Assembly (NCBI RefSeq): GCF_028476545.1
Contig: NW_026732674.1
Span: 580,001-644,000 of the forward strand
Direction of reading: 5' to 3'
DNA from: Physella acuta
Lineage: Eukaryota > Mollusca > Gastropoda > Physidae
DNA: 64,000 nt
Positions 59,876-64,000 of this stretch are shown in pieces. Below the pieces are notes generated by a model. That model was not told the origin of the DNA. It was given only the letters and a program-made list of their open reading frames with translations, and made no database searches. A program made the translations under genes and the position numbers. How positions within the stretch are numbered: the first letter of the stretch is position 1; every line of letters starts with the position of its first letter.

Positions 59876-61509
59876 CAGGGGCGGAACTACAGTCCCGCCA
59901 GACCCCGCAATGCGCGGGGAGGGGGGGGGGGCAAGCCGTTTAGGGGCCCACGGCTGACCAAAATTAATTTTTTTTTTTTAATTTTGAATTTAATTTTTGC
60001 CTTAATATTTGGTTTGTAAAAGAAAAACACTGTAGTTCGGTACGATTATCTTTATTTTACAGTCACTATACTACGCTCTTCCGCAAAAGATAAAATCCAT
60101 TACACGAACTACAGTGTAAAATATAGGCAACTCTTCAAATTTTGAGTGACTTCTTTGACTCGTTGCCCCCCCCCCCCCCTTCCTTTGATAGCTAAATAGA
60201 GGACACGTAACTGTTTGACCGACCCTCCAAAGTGTACTGTGGCGGATGGGGCAGGGGATGGGGACCAAAAAGGGGCTTAAAAAATTGTCGACAAATTCTT
60301 TACATATTTAAAACAGTTATTTATAGTTGTATTTTTTAACCATCGTCAATGCCGAGTTCTATTTCCCTACAATCAAACACACGCTGTCGCCGGCAAAATT
60401 CTTTTAAAAAAAACAACAAAGTCCATAGCACGATAAGCCGCTACATATGAAGCGGGCTTTAATGATGCGCGGTTCTTATTTGCGGCATTGGTAGGGGACC
60501 CGAAATCCATTGTACATTTTTCAATGTTAATATGTGTTTGTGATAGTGGTTGAATTTGTACCCTGTACTATCTTGTATCGTACAAATAATTTAAAAAAAA
60601 ATAATATAATACTAGAAACTTCAGTTTTATATACGTTTACTTGTTTTTGATTTTACAAGAAATATAGTAAACTTTTAAGGCCTATAGTTCAAATTATCTT
60701 CCCTGAGTAAGTTTTACAATGGGCGATGCTGACGTACATAGATCAAGGCGTTTTGTTGTCCTTTCAAGTTTTTTCCCGAGCCGACCCATATCCCATCCCT
60801 CTTTCTCAACCTCACAAGTATCGAGGAGATAAATGTATCGTTTATGAACTACTTCCTAACCGTACGATTCACCACTTCAGCACATTTTGTCAGACACTAG
60901 ACAGCACTAGATCTAGTCAACACATATTAATTTACAATTTACTTTCATAGTATTAGGCACATCTAATTCACAAAACAGGTAAGATTATTTTTTATATAAT
61001 TATTTAGAAATTAATTAGAACGTTTAGAATTAATTGAAAATTATTAATAGTCATTGAGGTGGGGGGGTGTGAGGGTCTGGCTTTTTGTTAATCCCCCCCC
61101 CCCCCCTCCCCTAAATCAGAAGGTTATCCAACGCGTGACCTGGCCACATACAGTTGTACATGTGAAAAACATTTTTCTCTCTAATTATTATTATGCATTA
61201 CTGCATCATTCACCCAATCGCCATGAAAACTTGGGAAGCTGTTGAGTACAGCCCGCAAAGGTTTCTGTCATAGGCCTAGCATTTGTACATATTTGAGTGG
61301 GGACTCCTAACGGAAATATGTGATTTAGCGCCCCGTGATCCTGCATAAGCGGATGAGGTTACTACTTGAATACAACCGGCGTCAGTGTCATCCTGAGCGC
61401 ATCACATATGAGCAAGTTGGCCCCCACAGACAGTCGTTTATAAGTTCCCACAACACTAGGACTAAGTCTCGCTACAACACTCGATGACTAAATCTAATTA
61501 GGTGTCGCA

Positions 61510-61581
61510 CGAATGTTTCTTCCAGGGTAGACTGTTTTCGGGGGTGGGGAGGGGGGGGGGAGCTCTGCCGGAAGAAACAAT
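61510..61581. mobile_element. hAT-type MITE, TTTCTTCCAG family
   Basis: 72 bp. Left end CGAATGTTTCTTCCAG, right end CCGGAAGAAACAAT. Flanks GTGTCGCA (61502-61509) and GTGTCACA (61582-61589) agree at 7 of 8. Contains a G-run of about 11. Inserted into the old repeat shared with 49321-49800. Confidence 0.78.
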
Positions 61582-61900
61582 GTGTCACAACCATCACCCG
61601 TGCAGTAATGTAACCGGTAGCTCCAAGAGCCCCGTGACTCCCCTGACACCTGGGCCGTCGCCGAGGGATTTACAGCATGCCTAGGCGTGTCTAGTTGGTA
61701 GTGTGGACAAACCCGCGCCCTAAGATCCAAGAAATGAACTGCCGACATTGTTAACATTTAATTCAACTTCTGGAAAACAGGGCACACGGTTAGTAACGTT
61801 TTGATGAAAGCCTCAGTTTGGTGTGTTGGACTAGATTTAGAAAGGGGCCAGCTCGTGTGTTGGAAAACCTCTGATTTATTCGTGTACCAGATGGAATTTA

Positions 61901-61906
61901 AAAAAA

Positions 61907-61992
<86 letters not shown>
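61901..61992. repeat. A-run followed by (AT)n
   Basis: About 24 A then about 68 bases of AT, the same kind of tract found near the 3' end of related hAT copies. Confidence 0.95.
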
Positions 61993-61996
<4 letters not shown>

Positions 61997-62606
61997 ACTA
62001 GTGGAGTTACCAGGGACGATAAGAACGTATTACAGTCTGTCAACTTTGACATGACCAAGGCCAAACTGGGCTGACGCAACAGTGCAGGTGGTCTAATAAT
62101 CGGATTGTACGACAGAGCTGCGCAATTAATATTCTGATGCAACGATTAGAATCGATTACGAATACGATTACGAATACGATTACGAATACGATTACGAATA
62201 CGATTACGAATACGAGGAGATAAAATAGGAAGGCGACAGTTGAGAACGGGGCAGTATCAAGTTGGTTACTGAACGGGAGAGAACCCAGTTGGTTATTGAA
62301 CGGTGTAGACGTGTGTGTTATGTGAGGATAGGAATTATGGACACGTGCATTCTGTTATGTGAGGAGAGTGGGGGTCAGTTGGTTCATTGTATTCTTGTGG
62401 AACATTGATGCATTGTTATGTGGAGCATTTCTATTGGTTCATGTAATAAAGAGATCAATGTAAACCTGCATTTCCGAGTATCTATATTGTGGTCGATGTT
62501 GTGTGCTGGTCAAAGGTAGCACGAGTAAATACACTCGGCAACATTTGGCGCTGTCAGCAGTGAAATCGGTAACATTTGGCACTACAAGTAAATAGACTCG
62601 GTAACA
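61993..62606 (+). mobile_element. LTR-like insertion, probably a solo LTR fossil
   Basis: Begins TGTAACTAGTGGAG and ends ACTCGGTAACA, with TATA on both sides as a possible target duplication inside the (AT)n tract. Contains AATAAA at 62445-62450 and, near the end, ACATTTGGCGCTGTCAGCAG, which resembles an LTR end followed by a primer site. Family is likely Ty3/gypsy but no coding part is present. A 12-bp tandem GATTACGAATAC (five units, 62152-62211) lies inside. Confidence 0.42.
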
Positions 62607-62680
62607 TATAGATCTATATAGGGGCCCAAAAAAAATTCTGCGGGGGGGGGGGGGGCTTTTTTTCTAGTTCCGCCACTGAT

Positions 62681-62768
62681 ACACATGACATGTTGTGATT
62701 AGATTTAATTGAATTTTTTTTTTAAAAACCCGATCAGGCCAGAAATGAGTATCCTATGTTCGTATTGT

Positions 62769-62817
<49 letters not shown>

Positions 62818-62868
62818 GGGCCCAAAAAAAATTTTTGCGGGGTGGCCCATTTTTTCTAGTTCCGCCAC
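62681..62868 (+). mobile_element. hAT copy, 3' part
   Basis: ACATGTTGTGATTAGATTTA, AACCCGATCAGGCCAGAAAT and an (AT)n tract at 62774-62814, then TTCTAGTTCCGCCACTG. Matches 56207-56348 of the copy in the zinc-finger gene. Its 5' part must lie upstream, so this and 59876-62680 form a nest. Confidence 0.75.
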
Positions 62869-62875
62869 TGTATAG

Positions 62876-64000
62876 TTTTAATACAAAATGAGATAGAATA
62901 AGAATATAATAGATGAATGAGACATGTTGCAATGAGTCAATTAATGACAATTAAGGAGGTCATTAAATAATTTTTGTTTTAGTTTAGTTTCGAATACATT
63001 TTCACATACATATAGTTTTATTTTATTAAGAAGATTGTTCCACAAATTAGAACCAGAGTAGGCGAATGTTCTTTAATTCAAGAATAAAACAGAGCAACTA
63101 ACCAGATGGATAAAAAAAAGCTTGTACATTTTCTGTCATGTCGTATTGATGATTATGGCAGTCTTGTCCAGTGGCGTAGCGAGGTTGGGTGTCACCCAGT
63201 GCGGCACTTAATGGTGTCACCCCCCCCCCCCCCAGAGGCATAGAGACCCTTCCCAGGGACAAACTTTCAAATTTTCGATTTGCACCCCCCCCCCCCCTCA
63301 AACTTTCGATTTGCACCCCCCCTCAAACTTTCGATTTCCACCCCCCTCAAGTTTTCGATTTGCACCCCCCCCCCTCAAACTTTCGATTTGCACCCCCCCC
63401 CCCTCGAGTTTTTCTCTATATATTTTGCTATTTTTTGACTTGGTGCCACCCCCCTAAATGGTGTCACCCGGTGCGGTCCGCACCCCCCGCCCCCCCTTCT
63501 CGCTACGCCCCTGGTCTTGTCATCTCAGACATAACCGTCCATTGCAAGGACTTTCTTGATGCCTTGCATCTGGAGGCAGCCGTCCAGTGTGGAGGGAAAT
63601 CTGAAAGTTTCAGGCTATAGCTGGGAATGACGGTTGTATTGGTTTCTTCTCTAGACTCTAGAGACTTTCGGGATTTGTTCGATGACGTGCTTACTTAATG
63701 TGTTTGGTTCCGTGACGTCTTAACTTAATGTGTTTGGCCGAGGCATTTAGAAATGTGTGTGCTACAGTCCTAGTTACTCATGTAATAGCTTTAAAACATT
63801 CAACGGCGTGTTCACTTCTATCTACATTAGTTACGCATCCAATGCATTCTAAATGGTCACTTTCCAACACCCAATAAAAAAAAAAGCTTACGCAACAAAA
63901 AGAAACACAGCAAACCATTTTAATTCACACTAAATGGTCAGAAATTCTACCACCAATTTGAAGTTTGAAAAACAAAGAGGGCTATACTGTTGCACAATGA
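62876..64000. repeat. Duplicated segment, copy 2, cut by the window edge
   Basis: Direct copy of 41430-42380. Includes the LINE tail in minus orientation (about 62930-63072, again encoding RTFAYSGSNLWNNLPNKIK but with a different C-terminal end). Begins directly after the hAT 3' end at 62868. Confidence 0.85.
63169..63513. mobile_element. hAT-type MITE with five internal tandem units
   Basis: 345 bp. Starts CAGTGGCGTAGCGAGG and ends CTCGCTACGCCCCTG. Perfect 8-bp target duplication GTCTTGTC (63161-63168 and 63514-63521). The empty site is present in copy 1 of the duplication at about 41711-41718. The interior carries five tandem units of ACTTTCGATTTGCACC with C-runs between them, and an inner near-duplicate of the termini (GGTGTCACCCAGTGCGG and GGTGTCACCCGGTGCGG). 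Confidence 0.93.

Larger units (their letters stand above)
59876..62680 (+). mobile_element. hAT copy with secondary insertions
   Basis: Starts CAGGGGCGGAACTACAGTCC at 59876. A family 3' terminus TTCTAGTTCCGCCACTG ends at 62680. Between them lie family interior (GCCGGCAAAATTC near 60380), a MITE at 61510-61581, an (AT)n tract and an LTR-like insertion. The flanks CTGATGAA and ATACACAT do not match, so the two ends may come from different copies or a deletion may have joined them. Confidence 0.55.

Overview
The window is eukaryotic, non-coding-rich animal DNA, most likely from a mollusc and probably a heterobranch gastropod. That placement is an inference from the mix of features: (AT)n and poly(C)/poly(G) tracts every few kilobases, many minisatellites, tRNA-derived SINEs, dense hAT-type elements, a Ty3/gypsy element with a tRNA-Ser primer site, frequent AGATCTAGA and AGGCCT words, and spliced genes with long introns. 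No bacterial or phage gene organisation is visible.

Host genes. (1) On the minus strand, two exons are readable. Exon 1 (18003 to 17863) encodes a signal peptide, and a 60-nt exon (8496 to 8437) lies about 9.4 kb downstream. Both are phase 0 at the shared junction. They give the start of a secreted or lysosomal protein with a C-x3-C ... C-x3-C pattern. A promoter-like block with CCAAT, a GC box and GTCACGTGAC lies just upstream (18050-18290). The rest of the gene would lie beyond the left edge. (2) A possible 90-nt, phase 1-1, Cys-rich exon lies on the plus strand at 24293-24382. (3) A C2H2 zinc-finger gene lies at 52831-54969: 712 codons, 16 complete fingers, 15 of them in tandem with nearly identical 84-bp units. 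Further decayed fingers follow to 56637, and a 1,289-bp hAT element with a perfect 8-bp target duplication splits one of them.

Layout. 1-17 kb: a run of minisatellites (periods about 36, 56, 37, 60, 29, 33 and 63 bp), (CCA)n and long (AT)n tracts, mostly in or beyond the minus-strand gene. 18.6-23.96 kb: one 5.3-kb array of 25/29-bp units directly upstream of that gene's promoter. 24-31 kb: SINEs, microsatellites, a 45-bp minisatellite and a CpG-rich block. 31.8-36.5 kb: seven hAT-type miniature elements or end fragments in under 5 kb. 38.1-41.2 kb: three consecutive minisatellites, the first with a 60-bp higher-order unit. 41.4-42.4 kb and 62.9-64.0 kb: two copies of one duplicated segment carrying a LINE tail. 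Each copy has an insertion the other lacks. 44.57-49.32 kb: a nearly whole Ty3/gypsy element. 49.3-52.7 kb: older repeats and inverted-repeat elements. 52.8-56.7 kb: the zinc-finger gene. 57-62.9 kb: interspersed repeats, then nested hAT copies with an LTR-like insertion.

The strongest observations are the concerted, contact-residue-variable finger array; the hAT insertions with readable target duplications and their association with poly(C)/poly(G) tracts; a miniature element carrying its own internal tandem repeat; the secreted twin C-x3-C gene; and the in-window empty/filled insertion sites in the duplicated segment. Long open frames inside the satellites are by-products of repeat periods and are not called as genes.
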